From the NCBI RefSeq assembly GCF_947497005.1, contig NZ_CANMFF010000027.1, positions 1 through 46,013 on the forward strand: a stretch of DNA of 46,013 nucleotides. The letters run 5' to 3'. The notes below the pieces were generated by a model, which was not told the origin of the DNA, ran no database searches, and saw only the letters and a program-made list of their open reading frames with translations. Every line of letters starts with the position of its first letter. Positions within the stretch are counted from its first letter, which is position 1. The position numbers and the translations under genes were made by a program. The DNA is from an uncultured Ruegeria sp. GTDB taxonomy: Bacteria > Pseudomonadota > Alphaproteobacteria > Rhodobacterales > Rhodobacteraceae. Of the stretch, positions 25,911 to 34,439 are shown piece by piece.

Positions 25911-26482
25911 GGAAAGCTTCTTCGCCAGGACGGCCGCAGAGGGCCGATCAGCACCTTTCGAAACAGCTGATCCTGAAGACTGCCTTGCCGATTGTCCAAG
26001 GCAAAGGCGTTGACGCGCTATCGTTTCGTATTCTTGCCGATCAGCTTGGCGTGACTCCGATGGCAGTGACCTATCACGCTGGCACCAAGAAACAGCTTTT
26101 GTCCGATTTGGTAGGACTCGCATTTGCAGGAGTCTTGGAAGGTATAAAAGGGGATACCCCGGTCGAACGGGCTCGAAGCATCATGGCGAAGTACTACGGT
26201 TACGCCTTGAAGAACGCCAACCTATTGCGCGCGATCCTTGAGGATGTGGCGTTGATGAGCGCGAACCTGACAGACGTGGCGACGGAGCTGAAGGCCAACA
26301 CGGATCAGCTTGAAAACAGCGATGGTGGCGATGTTCTTGTTCACCTACTGATTGACTATGCACACGGGTTTGTACTCTCTGCCTCCAGCGGAGCGAACAA
26401 TCCCCTGACAATAGAAGATTATCTGCGCGGTATCGACTGGATTCTCTGTCGAGCCGCTGGTGAACGCGAGGCCCTGTATTGA
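25907..26482 (+). CDS. TetR/AcrR-family regulator, GTG start
   Basis: A 191-residue regulator with an N-terminal TetR helix-turn-helix (LSFRILADQLGVTPMAVTYHAGTKKQLLSDLVGLAF) and a helical ligand domain. The start is a GTG at 25907 that overlaps the upstream stop (GTGA), a translational coupling. It most likely represses its own operon with the reductase, through a site upstream of 25371. The ligand is unknown; co-transcription with a reductase suggests it senses a toxic or foreign compound that the enzyme reduces. Confidence 0.87.
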   Translation: MRKASSPGRPQRADQHLSKQLILKTALPIVQGKGVDALSFRILADQLGVTPMAVTYHAGTKKQLLSDLVGLAFAGVLEGIKGDTPVERARSIMAKYYGYALKNANLLRAILEDVALMSANLTDVATELKANTDQLENSDGGDVLVHLLIDYAHGFVLSASSGANNPLTIEDYLRGIDWILCRAAGEREALY

Positions 26483-26562
26483 AAAAAATATGGGTGCAAG
26501 GGGGACACAAAGGAAATGCCTTGGCGACAGAAAAGTCAACACTAGGCTCTATCTTCGCGACA

Positions 26563-26633
26563 GCAGTGAATGTCCGAAAAGCGGGTTGCGACTGCAGCAT
26601 CTTGACCCGTTGGCCAACGGCAGGAAAGGGCCG
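26563..26633 (+). repeat. 71-bp dispersed repeat, copy 6
   Basis: A full-length copy, starting GCAGTGAATGTCCG and ending GGGCCG. The central hairpin reads GTTGC-GACT-GCAGC. It lies between TetR and the convergent EamA remnant. Confidence 0.85.
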
Positions 26634-26682
26634 GGAGCGCTGCTCGAAGTTGCGCAGATGGTTGTGCCGCTTCCGAGGACCG

Positions 26683-26937
26683 TTAGGAGTCTTTGTTTCC
26701 CTTTGAAGCGAGCGGCTTAAGCGGGTGCGACGCGCCTAACCGTGCACCGGTGTAGATGGCGCCGATCACAAGGGCAACTCCTGTCATTTGGACCATCGAC
26801 AGCGTTTCGCCCAGCATCACCCAGGCAAAGGCGATGGAAACCATGGGCTCTGTATTGAACACCAAAGCCACATCTGCAGGCTTGGCATGGATGACTGCCG
26901 CCAATTGTGTCACGATACCAATCAGATAGCGTACAAC
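26683..26937 (-). pseudogene. C-terminal remnant of an EamA-family transporter
   Basis: The frame reads VVRYLIGIVTQLAAVIHAK and continues VALVFNTEPMVSIAFAWVMLGETLSMVQMTGVALVIGAIYTG, the last two to three helices of an EamA transporter. A stop codon at 26938-26940 precedes it and no N-terminal half is found upstream. A GTG at 26913 could start a 76-residue peptide, but a truncated transporter is unlikely to work. It is a relic of a gene mostly deleted, next to the BCCT operon and a dispersed repeat. The 180 bases upstream show no further homology. Confidence 0.7.
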
Positions 26938-27069
26938 TCAAAACAGACGTTGGTTTGTCTGCTCACTCGCATTGCCACCTATGACAAGAAGCGCCGCAAT
27001 GCGGCTGGGGGGAAGTCACCTGACACTTTCAGTTATGTTTCGCTTATTTGCAAGTAATGCTGGCAATTG

Positions 27070-27095
27070 CGAAAGGCGGATGTGGCCGCCTTTCG
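27070..27095 (-). terminator. Perfect hairpin, probable terminator of the BCCT operon
   Basis: CGAAAGGCGG / CCGCCTTTCG is a 10-bp perfect stem with a 6-base loop, 24 bases past the BCCT stop on the minus strand. The T-tract is short (TTTCG in the stem end), so strength is uncertain; its symmetry lets it work in both directions. Confidence 0.6.
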
Positions 27096-27118
27096 ATAAA
27101 TTGTACATCAATGCAGGG

Positions 27119-28720
27119 TTATCTGTTGAGGAACTCCAGCTCATACTTGTCCGCAACATCGGGCAAAGGATGCTCGGTATGAAGCGACTTGACGATGCCG
27201 TAGATCATGAACAGTAAGATCACGGCAATTGGCAGCCCTGCGACGATTGACGCCGTCTGGAGCGCACTTAAGCCGCCAGCTAGCATCAGAACTCCAGCAA
27301 CAACGCCTGCCGTGATCCCCCAGAAAACACGGAACTTGACCGGTGGGTGTTCGTCACCCATCGACAGCATTGTGCACATCACCAACGTCCCTGAGTCAGA
27401 AGACGTGACGAACCATGAAATCAGCAGGACCGTGATCAATACGGTGATCGGATAAACCAGCCATGTGTAGCCAAATCCTTTGACGGTTTGGAATACGCCA
27501 GCCGCATAGTCGTTGTTAACCGCTTCGACGACGCCTGCGTCATAGAACAGATCAACGCCTGCGGCAGCGCCACCAAAGACCCCCATCCACAGCATCACAA
27601 CCGATGTCGGAATAAGAAGCACGCAATAGCAGAACTGCTTGATTGTCCGACCTTTGGACACGCGGGCAATGAACAGACCCACAAACGGACACCATGCGAT
27701 CCACCAGCCCCAATAGAAGATCGTCCACCAGCTCTGCCATTGGTTCTCCGGCTCACCATTGATCCAGAAGCCCATCGGGATCACTGTCCACAAGTAGTCG
27801 CCGAAGCCGGATATCGTGATGCCCAGCAAAAACGCTGTCGGCCCCAGGATTACGAAAAGGATCAGCAGGCCAATACTTGCCATAACGTTGGCCTCGGACA
27901 GGATGCGCACGCCTTTGCCAACGCCGGAGGCAGCGGAAGCCGTCCCGAGACAGGTAATGATTGCGACAAGGATCAACTGATTTGTTTGGGTGTTTGCCAT
28001 CCAGCCCAGGTCTTCAAGACCAGCAGCGATCGGCGTCACGCCCAGCCCTAATGAGGTGGCTAGGCCAAATATGGTGCCAAATACTCCGATCAAGTCGACG
28101 AGGTGCCCCCAGGGACCATATATCCGCTCCTTGAGCACCGGATAAAGCGCAGTGCGCAGTGTAAGCGGCAACCCATGACGATAAGAAAAATATGCGAGAG
28201 ATAGTCCTACCAACACATACAAAGCCCAACCGTGGAACCCCCAATGGAAGTTCGTAATTGTAACGGCGGAGACTGCCGCGCCGACCGACCCGGGTTCAAT
28301 TCCTGCACGATCAAGAAAAGGGCTGCCTTGAATATGGAACATCGGCTCAGCCACGCCCCAATAGATCAGCCCAGATCCCAAGCCCGCACTAAACAGCATG
28401 CAGATCCAGGAAAACGTCGAAAAATCGGGCTCATCGTCATCTTTACCCAGTTTAACGTGACCGAACCGACTGATCATCAGCCAAATCACAAAGAACAGTG
28501 CTACGTTGACGACCAGTACGTAAAACCAGTCAAGACTGCCGATGATAAAATCCTTGCCAGACGCAAAGATCGCACTTGAAGTTTCCACATCACGGATTGT
28601 GAAAAACACAAACCCCAATATCATTACCATTGAAGCGATACCCATCGTTGGGTTCATACCTTTGAACAAGCCGCTATTTGCAACAAGATTTTCAGGTTTC
28701 TGTGTCGATTGATCACTCAT
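27119..28720 (-). CDS. BCCT-family transporter (betaine/carnitine/choline type)
   Basis: A 533-residue membrane protein with twelve expected helices. It has the BCCT hallmarks: MLFSAGLGSGLIYWGVAEP, the Trp-rich FYWGWWIAWCPFVGLFIARVSKGRTIKQF segment, and SWFVTSSDSGTLVMCTMLS. Members import glycine betaine, choline, carnitine or DMSP with Na+ or H+; marine Rhodobacterales often have several. The substrate here cannot be fixed from sequence alone. GAGGTG just upstream supports the ATG at 28720. It is 29 bases downstream of the solute-binding protein gene, so both are in one transcript. Confidence 0.93.
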   Translation of the reverse strand: MSDQSTQKPENLVANSGLFKGMNPTMGIASMVMILGFVFFTIRDVETSSAIFASGKDFIIGSLDWFYVLVVNVALFFVIWLMISRFGHVKLGKDDDEPDFSTFSWICMLFSAGLGSGLIYWGVAEPMFHIQGSPFLDRAGIEPGSVGAAVSAVTITNFHWGFHGWALYVLVGLSLAYFSYRHGLPLTLRTALYPVLKERIYGPWGHLVDLIGVFGTIFGLATSLGLGVTPIAAGLEDLGWMANTQTNQLILVAIITCLGTASAASGVGKGVRILSEANVMASIGLLILFVILGPTAFLLGITISGFGDYLWTVIPMGFWINGEPENQWQSWWTIFYWGWWIAWCPFVGLFIARVSKGRTIKQFCYCVLLIPTSVVMLWMGVFGGAAAGVDLFYDAGVVEAVNNDYAAGVFQTVKGFGYTWLVYPITVLITVLLISWFVTSSDSGTLVMCTMLSMGDEHPPVKFRVFWGITAGVVAGVLMLAGGLSALQTASIVAGLPIAVILLFMIYGIVKSLHTEHPLPDVADKYELEFLNR

Positions 28721-28749
28721 ATTTCACCTCTTAGCCCTGTTGTTTCGGC

Positions 28750-29910
28750 TTATCGTGTTGAACCTGCAGCACCCTGACGAGTGGATGCTGTTAGCCAGGA
28801 CTGGAATGCTTCCTCCAGACGTGCGTGGTTGTTTGCCCACCATTCAGCGTCCGACATGATAAATAGATTGTCTTCATACGCCGGGCCGTTCGGAATACGC
28901 TCTAAAACGTCATCTGACAGGAGTGCCAACGAAGATTTTCGGGTCGGGCCGTTTGGTAAGTACCCAACCATATCGGCCAGAGAGTTTGAGCTGCTGGCAA
29001 AGCGAATGAAATCAAGAGCGCCTTCTTTGTTCTGGCTTCCCTTTGGAATTCCGAACAGGTCTAGTTCGATCACGCGCCCGTCCATGTTGACCGTAAAATC
29101 GGCCCCTTCTTCCTGAGCGGCAGTGGCACCCGTAGTCGCCCAGATCGATGACATCGCCACGTCGCCAGAATTCAACAAGCGCACTGGTTCACGACCGGTT
29201 TCCCAGAGTTGCAGGCCAGTTTTTATTTCGTCCATCTTATTCAAGGCGCGCTCGACTCCATCCTCGGTTTCCAGCATTGGATAGACATCTTCTCGGGGTA
29301 CACCATCGGCCATAAGGGCCCATTCCATGATCACTGTCGGATCATTTCGGATCGCGCGTGGCCCAGGATAGGTTTCCGTGTCAAAAAAATCAGTAATTGT
29401 TGAGGGTGGCGTGTCTGCAAATTGAGAATTGTTAAATGCGTATGCGGTTCCCCATACAATGACACCAACGCCACAATCATTCAGAGCTCCCTCAACGAAA
29501 TCGTCGCGAAATGGTGTTCCATCTACTCCGTCAGGCAGAACAATGTCAGAGATATTCTCCAATAAACCTTCATTGCATGCCCGCAGAGAGTCGGCCTGCG
29601 TCAGGTCAACCACATCCCAAACCACATTTGCGCTTTCGACCTGATCGCGGATTTCCGAAATGCCACCATTGTAATGTGCAACATGCACTTTGGCGTTGTT
29701 GGCCTGTTCATAGGGGCGCACAAACCCAAACATCTGACTTCGCATATAAGGGCCGGTCCAGGATGTGAACGTGATGGTCGGCCCGGGTTCTGGGATCGTG
29801 GCGTCACTCTCAGAAGTACTTTGTGCTATCACATTGCTCGCAGAGAGAGACGTAAACAGCACGGCTATCAAAACCTGACAGCCTCTGACTGCGTTTAGCT
29901 TACAATTCAT
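28750..29910 (-). CDS. Extracellular solute-binding protein, spermidine/putrescine (PotD-like) type
   Basis: A 386-residue periplasmic protein with signal peptide (cleavage near SNVIA/QS, residues 29-30). The mature part matches class-I/PotD-like binding proteins: ITFTSWTGPYMRSQMFGFVRPYEQANNAKVHVAHYNGG, then VWDVVDLTQADSLRAC and AFNNSQF. Such proteins normally deliver ligands (polyamines, opines or similar) to an ABC permease, but no ABC genes are present. The next gene of the transcript is a BCCT transporter, which does not normally need a binding protein. It may act as an orphan receptor or scavenger. A cysteine pair (RACNEG and NDCGVG) could form a disulphide. Confidence 0.88.
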   Translation of the reverse strand: MNCKLNAVRGCQVLIAVLFTSLSASNVIAQSTSESDATIPEPGPTITFTSWTGPYMRSQMFGFVRPYEQANNAKVHVAHYNGGISEIRDQVESANVVWDVVDLTQADSLRACNEGLLENISDIVLPDGVDGTPFRDDFVEGALNDCGVGVIVWGTAYAFNNSQFADTPPSTITDFFDTETYPGPRAIRNDPTVIMEWALMADGVPREDVYPMLETEDGVERALNKMDEIKTGLQLWETGREPVRLLNSGDVAMSSIWATTGATAAQEEGADFTVNMDGRVIELDLFGIPKGSQNKEGALDFIRFASSSNSLADMVGYLPNGPTRKSSLALLSDDVLERIPNGPAYEDNLFIMSDAEWWANNHARLEEAFQSWLTASTRQGAAGSTR

Positions 29911-30371
29911 TGATAAAGCTCCTCCCTGACCGCTTCCAAGTTTGTTTTAGAACGTCGTTTAGGTCGTCTTCAGGGCTCACGCCCAATCCACTCAGTAACA
30001 ATAATTCAAAATATCTCAATGATCAGTAATTATCGAAAGCAACGATGGTCAAATGCGACGGTTCTGGAAGTCAGGGCGACAGAAGTGGAGCCGTTGTGGT
30101 AGCACTTTAGAGACTGTTGGGGTCCCCATCTGATATTTAGTCAGTCTTCCGCCTGTCGCGACATTTCAATTCGCGTAGGGCCCTGATGACAGGAGCTGGA
30201 TCAATGACAAAGGAAGAAATATCAAACTATGTCACCAGTATGGTCGATGTTTTTCTGCGGGTGCAACTCCGAAGAAATAATGGCTGTCCATCTGGTGACT
30301 GGCGCAGCTGCGATCTTTATATCTGCACCAGACTTCAAGCAGATACGGCATCGGAGTTGCGCCAAAGCGCA

Positions 30372-30442
30372 TCGACGAATGTCCGTAGTGCGAGCTGCAA
30401 CCGCTGAAATTGAATTACTAAGCGAACGGCCAGATTGGGCCG
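30372..30442 (+). repeat. 71-bp dispersed repeat, copy 7 (diverged middle)
   Basis: It keeps CGAATGTCCG near the start and GGGCCG at the end, at the exact family length. It lies in the 549-base gap between two minus-strand genes, just past the 3' end of the winged-helix/hydrolase gene. No gene or other clear signal is seen in the remainder of the gap. Confidence 0.65.
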
Positions 30443-30459
30443 CTTCGGGAAGCGAATTG

Positions 30460-31650
30460 CTACTCAAGCAAAAACGAATTGGCCTGTAGCGCAACATCCA
30501 ATGGACCAAACCATGGTGCATGTGCATCTCCAGGAAGAAGCTGCAGCCGGGCGCCTGGGATCACCCGAGCCAACCATTGCCCGTGATCAACTAGAACGGC
30601 GCGATCCTCCTGACGATGCAGCACAAGCGTCGGGACATCGACTTTGGGTGCGTCGCGTTTGGCATCAATCTGCCAACTCAGTTCGAGCATGGAAGCCGCT
30701 TGTTCCGGGTTCGCAGCAACGCGTTGCTGGGCTGCAAAACGTTTTCTGTCTTCAGCATCCGCCGATGGTACGAAGATATCTGCAAGGGCGCGCGATCCGA
30801 CGCCCCAATGCTGCCGGATCAGCGCCAAAAGCATGGCCTGCGATTCCGGAGGTGCCAGATCCTTGCCTGAGCCATAGGCGCCATAAAAACAATTGCGATC
30901 AACTTTCGTGGGGTGTACAACGGCGTATCGGATGGCCACAGGCCCGGCAGCCGAGATCGCCAGAAGTGAAAAACGATCGGCGCCAAACGCCGCAACCATA
31001 TCCTCAAGCAGTGCGACCTCATCCTCTAGCGTCTTGTTTGGATACGCATTACGGCTGAGGCCCGAGCCCGGCCGGTCATAGCGCAACATGCGCAACCCTT
31101 TGCCCAGGGTCAGAAAGAACTCTTGGATGTCCAGGTGATCATGCCAGAGATCAGACGCGGTGACCCAAAACGGAGGAATTATGACCAGCGGGCCGTCGCC
31201 GTGAACGGCATACCCAATAGAGCGACCCTTACGATCCGCTATATATCCAATCTCGGGCGCGGTTGTGTCAGCCGTCCGTACACCACTAGGGGCTGGCAAT
31301 GCATTGGACGCGGGCTGTTGAAGATCGCCGGACACCGCGTCCACTTGCCCGTCAAAGCGATACCCAATCTTCGGTAGCGTGCGAATAAACCGCTGTGCGC
31401 GACCATTGTCGCCGATTGCCTTTCGCGCGCTCTTGATCCGGCTGGTAATCGCATCATCCGAGATCGCTCGCCCACCCCAGATCTGCGTGATGATCTCGTC
31501 TTTGGTGACGGTCCGTCCTTTGGCCCGAACGAGAAGAACCAGCAGGTCAAAGACCTGAGGTTCGATATGCTGTGCGACCTCATCGCGCACCAGCGTGCGG
31601 CGGTCGAGGTCCAGAACGCAATCGGAGAACGTGTAGATCACGGGCTTCAA
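30460..31650 (-). CDS. Winged-helix (OmpR/CadC-type) DNA-binding domain fused to an alpha/beta hydrolase
   Basis: A 396-residue protein. Residues 1-102 form a Trans_reg_C winged helix (EPQVFDLLVLLVRAKGRTVTKDEIITQIWGG, then AITSRIKSARKAIGDNG and the IRTLPKIGYRF wing). Residues about 132-396 form an alpha/beta hydrolase fold: RMLRYDRPGSGLS, a nucleophile elbow LLAISAAGPVAIRY (S233, with an alanine where the first glycine normally sits), and a late GDAHAPWFG histidine. There is no membrane helix, unlike CadC. Such fusions are known in proteobacteria; the hydrolase part may bind or cleave a ligand and so control DNA binding. It is divergent from the methyltransferase-hydrolase pair at 31801, its natural candidate target. 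Confidence 0.88.
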   Translation of the reverse strand: MKPVIYTFSDCVLDLDRRTLVRDEVAQHIEPQVFDLLVLLVRAKGRTVTKDEIITQIWGGRAISDDAITSRIKSARKAIGDNGRAQRFIRTLPKIGYRFDGQVDAVSGDLQQPASNALPAPSGVRTADTTAPEIGYIADRKGRSIGYAVHGDGPLVIIPPFWVTASDLWHDHLDIQEFFLTLGKGLRMLRYDRPGSGLSRNAYPNKTLEDEVALLEDMVAAFGADRFSLLAISAAGPVAIRYAVVHPTKVDRNCFYGAYGSGKDLAPPESQAMLLALIRQHWGVGSRALADIFVPSADAEDRKRFAAQQRVAANPEQAASMLELSWQIDAKRDAPKVDVPTLVLHRQEDRAVLVDHGQWLARVIPGARLQLLPGDAHAPWFGPLDVALQANSFLLE

Positions 31651-31762
31651 ACCTCAGACATCAGTACGGTGGCTCCACGAAAAGCTCTTATGAGACTTGA
31701 AAATCCAGCGTTTATTCATTGCTTCTCCAGAACTCCGCCAAGTGCATAGAGTCAAACCCCGA

Positions 31763-31803
31763 CATGGTTTCTGCATCGTCACCTAGCAGAAAGCAAAACC
31801 ATG
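31763..31803 (+). promoter_or_regulatory. Hairpin covering the methyltransferase start codon
   Basis: CATGGTTTCTGC (31763-31774) can pair with GCAGAAA (31786-31792) and, past an unpaired bulge, with part of AACCATG (31797-31803), which includes the ATG. No clear ribosome site precedes the ATG. A translation-control role is inferred. Confidence 0.3.
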
Positions 31804-32475
31804 TCTTTGTACAATAAACATATCCTTCCTCGAATTGTCGATTGCGGCTGTGGTGGGCGCGCCTTTGAAGGGCAACGCAAACGTATCGTGCCCAAGGCGC
31901 AGGGCATCGTTCTGGATTTGGGCATCGGCACGGGGCTGAACATTCCGCTTTACGATGCGGGGCGCGTCACCAAACTCATCGGGTTGGACCCCTGCCAAAG
32001 CAGCCTCAGCATGGCGCAGAAACTGGCTGATCAGTCAAGTTTCCCTGTCGAACTGGTTCAGGCCTTTGGCGAGGATGTCCCGCTTGCGGATAGCTGCATC
32101 GACACAGTTGTGCTGACCTACACGCTTTGCACGGTTCAGGACGTATCAGCAGTGCTGAGTGAGGTCCGGCGTGTGTTGCGCGCAGATGGCGAGGTGCTGT
32201 TTTGTGAACATGTCAGCGCGCCAACGCCTTGGGTTTCGCGCGTGCAGGATTTTGTTCAGCGGCCCTGGGCCTCACTGCTGGGCGGTTGTCAACTGAACCG
32301 CCGCGCGGCCACCGCATTGCGCTATGCGAAGTTTCGTGTCGATGCAGACACCTTCAAGCTGGATGGCGTCCCGTTCCCAATCGCGTGGCAATCAACCGGG
32401 CACGCGAGGCCGCTGAAGCTAGGCGAGCGCCCTGACCGCTGCCCGACCGGCCCCGATCTTCATCTGTCAATCTAA
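31801..32475 (+). CDS. Class I SAM-dependent methyltransferase
   Basis: A 224-residue methyltransferase. Motif I is GIVLDLGIGTGLNIPLYD; then come an acidic loop at strand 2 (LIGLDPCQSS), DVPLADSCIDTVVLTYTLCTVQD (motif II/III region) and a VLRADGEVLFCEHV strand. It resembles UbiE/phosphatidylethanolamine-methyltransferase-like and thiol-methyltransferase-like members. The N-terminal CGCGG cluster is unusual. The substrate is unknown. It is the first of two genes: the hydrolase begins 22 bases after its stop. The winged-helix/hydrolase fusion lies divergently upstream. Confidence 0.88.
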   Translation: MSLYNKHILPRIVDCGCGGRAFEGQRKRIVPKAQGIVLDLGIGTGLNIPLYDAGRVTKLIGLDPCQSSLSMAQKLADQSSFPVELVQAFGEDVPLADSCIDTVVLTYTLCTVQDVSAVLSEVRRVLRADGEVLFCEHVSAPTPWVSRVQDFVQRPWASLLGGCQLNRRAATALRYAKFRVDADTFKLDGVPFPIAWQSTGHARPLKLGERPDRCPTGPDLHLSI

Positions 32476-32497
32476 TCCTCAAAAAGGAGTCAGTTTC

Positions 32498-33376
32498 ATG
32501 ACCAAACATGTATCAGCCGATTATTTTCCCTGCATTGATCGCGGGAATGGAGCACCCATTTTGTTCGCCCACGGTGCGGCCTGCGATCATCGGATCTGGG
32601 CACCTCACGTACAGATGCTTTCACAGCGGTACAGATGCATCGCTCCGACCCTACGCTGGTTCGGGCCATCCGAATGGCCAGTAACCACGTTGGAGTTCTG
32701 CGAGAAAACCCATGCAGATGATCTTGCCTCCATAATCGAAAGCCATGATTGCGGCCCGGTCTTTGTTGTGGGGTGGTCCTATGGCGCAAATGTCGCCCTG
32801 CGCCTGAGCGTCGACAGGCCTGACCTGATATCGGGCGTTGCAGTCTATGAGCCGAGCTCGACGAGCCTGACCAGCAACCCTCTTGATATCGCGATGCATC
32901 AATTGAGCATGCTGGAAACATTTCTACCTGTCACAGATGCCGCCGCAAAGGGCAACGGAATCGAAGTGTTGAAGGCCTTTATCAGTGCGGTGGGCGGGCC
33001 GGACACATTCGACAAACTCACGCCAGACCTTTGCCAGATCTGTATGGACAATGCGCATACGCTGATCCCTCTGCTCAGCGCCAAGCATCGCTTTGCTTCG
33101 GTAACAGCTTCTGAACTTGAAACTCTGCCGATGCCGGTGCACGTGGCGTGGGGTGAGCAATCAGGGGAGGTTTGGACAATCCCAAGCAAAGCTGCCGCGA
33201 GTCTCACAAATGTGCGCGGTCACGCTATTGTCGGCGCCGATCACATTTGGCCCGCAAAAGACCCGATGGCCTTCTTGCCCTGGCTGGCCAGCGTGCTTCA
33301 TCACGGTTCCCGAAAACAAATTTTCTCTGCAGCCGCAGCGAATGTCGGCAACGCGAGCTGCGACCGCAGCATCTGA
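32498..33376 (+). CDS. Alpha/beta hydrolase whose C-terminus is encoded by a dispersed repeat
   Basis: A 292-residue alpha/beta hydrolase: APILFAHGAACDHRIW, a nucleophile elbow FVVGWSYGANVAL with S94 in a proper GxSxG, and VGADHIWPAKDPMAFLPWL holding the late histidine. A strong AAGGAG site precedes the ATG. The last 13 or so residues (end of SAAAANVGNASCDRSI) come from the first part of the 71-bp repeat at 33335, whose TGA ends the gene. The fold is complete before that, so the tail is probably a neutral addition replacing the original stop. It is the second gene of the methyltransferase operon. The substrate is unknown. Confidence 0.88.
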   Translation: MTKHVSADYFPCIDRGNGAPILFAHGAACDHRIWAPHVQMLSQRYRCIAPTLRWFGPSEWPVTTLEFCEKTHADDLASIIESHDCGPVFVVGWSYGANVALRLSVDRPDLISGVAVYEPSSTSLTSNPLDIAMHQLSMLETFLPVTDAAAKGNGIEVLKAFISAVGGPDTFDKLTPDLCQICMDNAHTLIPLLSAKHRFASVTASELETLPMPVHVAWGEQSGEVWTIPSKAAASLTNVRGHAIVGADHIWPAKDPMAFLPWLASVLHHGSRKQIFSAAAANVGNASCDRSI

Positions 33377-33405
33377 GACATAGGTCGAGCGACCGGAATG
33401 GGCCG
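33335..33405 (+). repeat. 71-bp dispersed repeat, copy 8
   Basis: A full-length copy, starting GCAGCGAATGTCGG. It has two hairpins, GCTGC-GACC-GCAGC and GGTC-GAGC-GACC, and ends GGGCCG. Its first 42 bases are translated as the end of the hydrolase gene. Confidence 0.88.
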
Positions 33406-33449
33406 TGAATCTATTCGACATCGGCTCGACCAAGTTGTTGAGTTGTTCC

Positions 33450-34119
33450 ATGATTATTGAGCCAGACAACTCTTCGTCCCCCAGCTTGTGGAAAGGCCAG
33501 GCACTCCATCTCGCTGGTCTCGTTTTACTTTTGGCAGTCGCTGCCTTCATCTGGTCTTTGATTGGCAAACCCAGCCCACGGGAATTTTGGATCGCTATCG
33601 TTTTTCCCATCCTGCATCAAGTTTGGGTATGGGCGGCGTGGCGACTCGAGCTGAGATCATCGGCGATCTGCCGTTCGGTTGGGTTTCCGGCCTTTCTGTG
33701 GGTGTTCTTCTTGCTGTTCGCTGGTCGCTTCGTGACGCTAACATGGTTGGCGGTCCTGGACCAAGGTAGCCTGGGCCTGACACCAATGATATTGGGTTCC
33801 ACTGACATTAATCCTTCTTCTACCTGGGCTTTACGCGATGATTAGTGGGAGGCTTTACTTCGGGATGTCTCGCGCCGCTGGCGGCGAACATTTCGATGAG
33901 AGCTATCGCGGCATGCCTTTGGTCAAGGATGGCATTTTCCGTTACACAGACAACGGCATGTATGTGTATGCGTTCCTACTGTTTTGGGCGATTGCGATTG
34001 GATTCGACTCTGCGGCCGCACTCGTCGTTGCAGCATTCAGCCACGCTTACATCTGGGTGCACTACTACGCGACGGAAAAACCCGACATGGACTATCTTTA
34101 TGGCTCGAGGAGCACTTAA
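33450..34119 (+). pseudogene. Frameshifted membrane methyltransferase (PEMT/ICMT-like)
   Basis: Two frames together make one protein. Frame one (ATG at 33450) reads MIIEPDNSS and on through three or four membrane helices to LGLTPMILG. The second frame continues with PLTLILLLPGLYAMISGRL and AAGGEHFDESYRGMPLVKDGIFRYTDNGMYVYAF, ending TEKPDMDYLYGSRST at 34119. The continuity breaks by one base near 33797-33803. The second half shows features of membrane methyltransferases of the PEMT/isoprenylcysteine-methyltransferase type (conserved H and E/TEKPDM region near the end). The gene is either inactivated or carries a sequencing error; alternatively a second ORF begins at 33838. It is 3' of the hydrolase gene and 5' of another repeat. 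Confidence 0.65.
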
Positions 34120-34126
34120 ATCGAAC

Positions 34127-34197
34127 TCGATTAATGTCCGCTATGAAGGCTGCGACCGCAGCAGTAGCGCGACGGGCTGAGAGTCCGGTTTGGGCCG
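34127..34197 (+). repeat. 71-bp dispersed repeat, copy 9
   Basis: It has AATGTCCG near the start, the hairpin GCTGC-GACC-GCAGC in the centre and GGGCCG at the end, at full family length. It lies 7 bases after the frameshifted methyltransferase and before the large cyclase. The rest of the 320-base gap presumably holds the cyclase promoter; no motif stands out. Confidence 0.8.
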
Positions 34198-34439
34198 TGT
34201 TCGAGGTTCACAAATTCGAAGGGCAGGGGCCATGCCACGCTGCACCCGACGTCCGATGGGGCCCGGAGCGAACACAATAGCAATGTGACTGCGGCATGGA
34301 GTGCTTGCCAAGTGAAAATGTCGGCTGAAACTTCAGTCTGTTACGCGTCAAACAAGATCCGGCGGAAGACGGTCGGGCCGTAATCGGCAATGCCTCGCCT
34401 AATCCTTGCTATCTGCTAGGATGCCCAAAGGGGGCGCGA

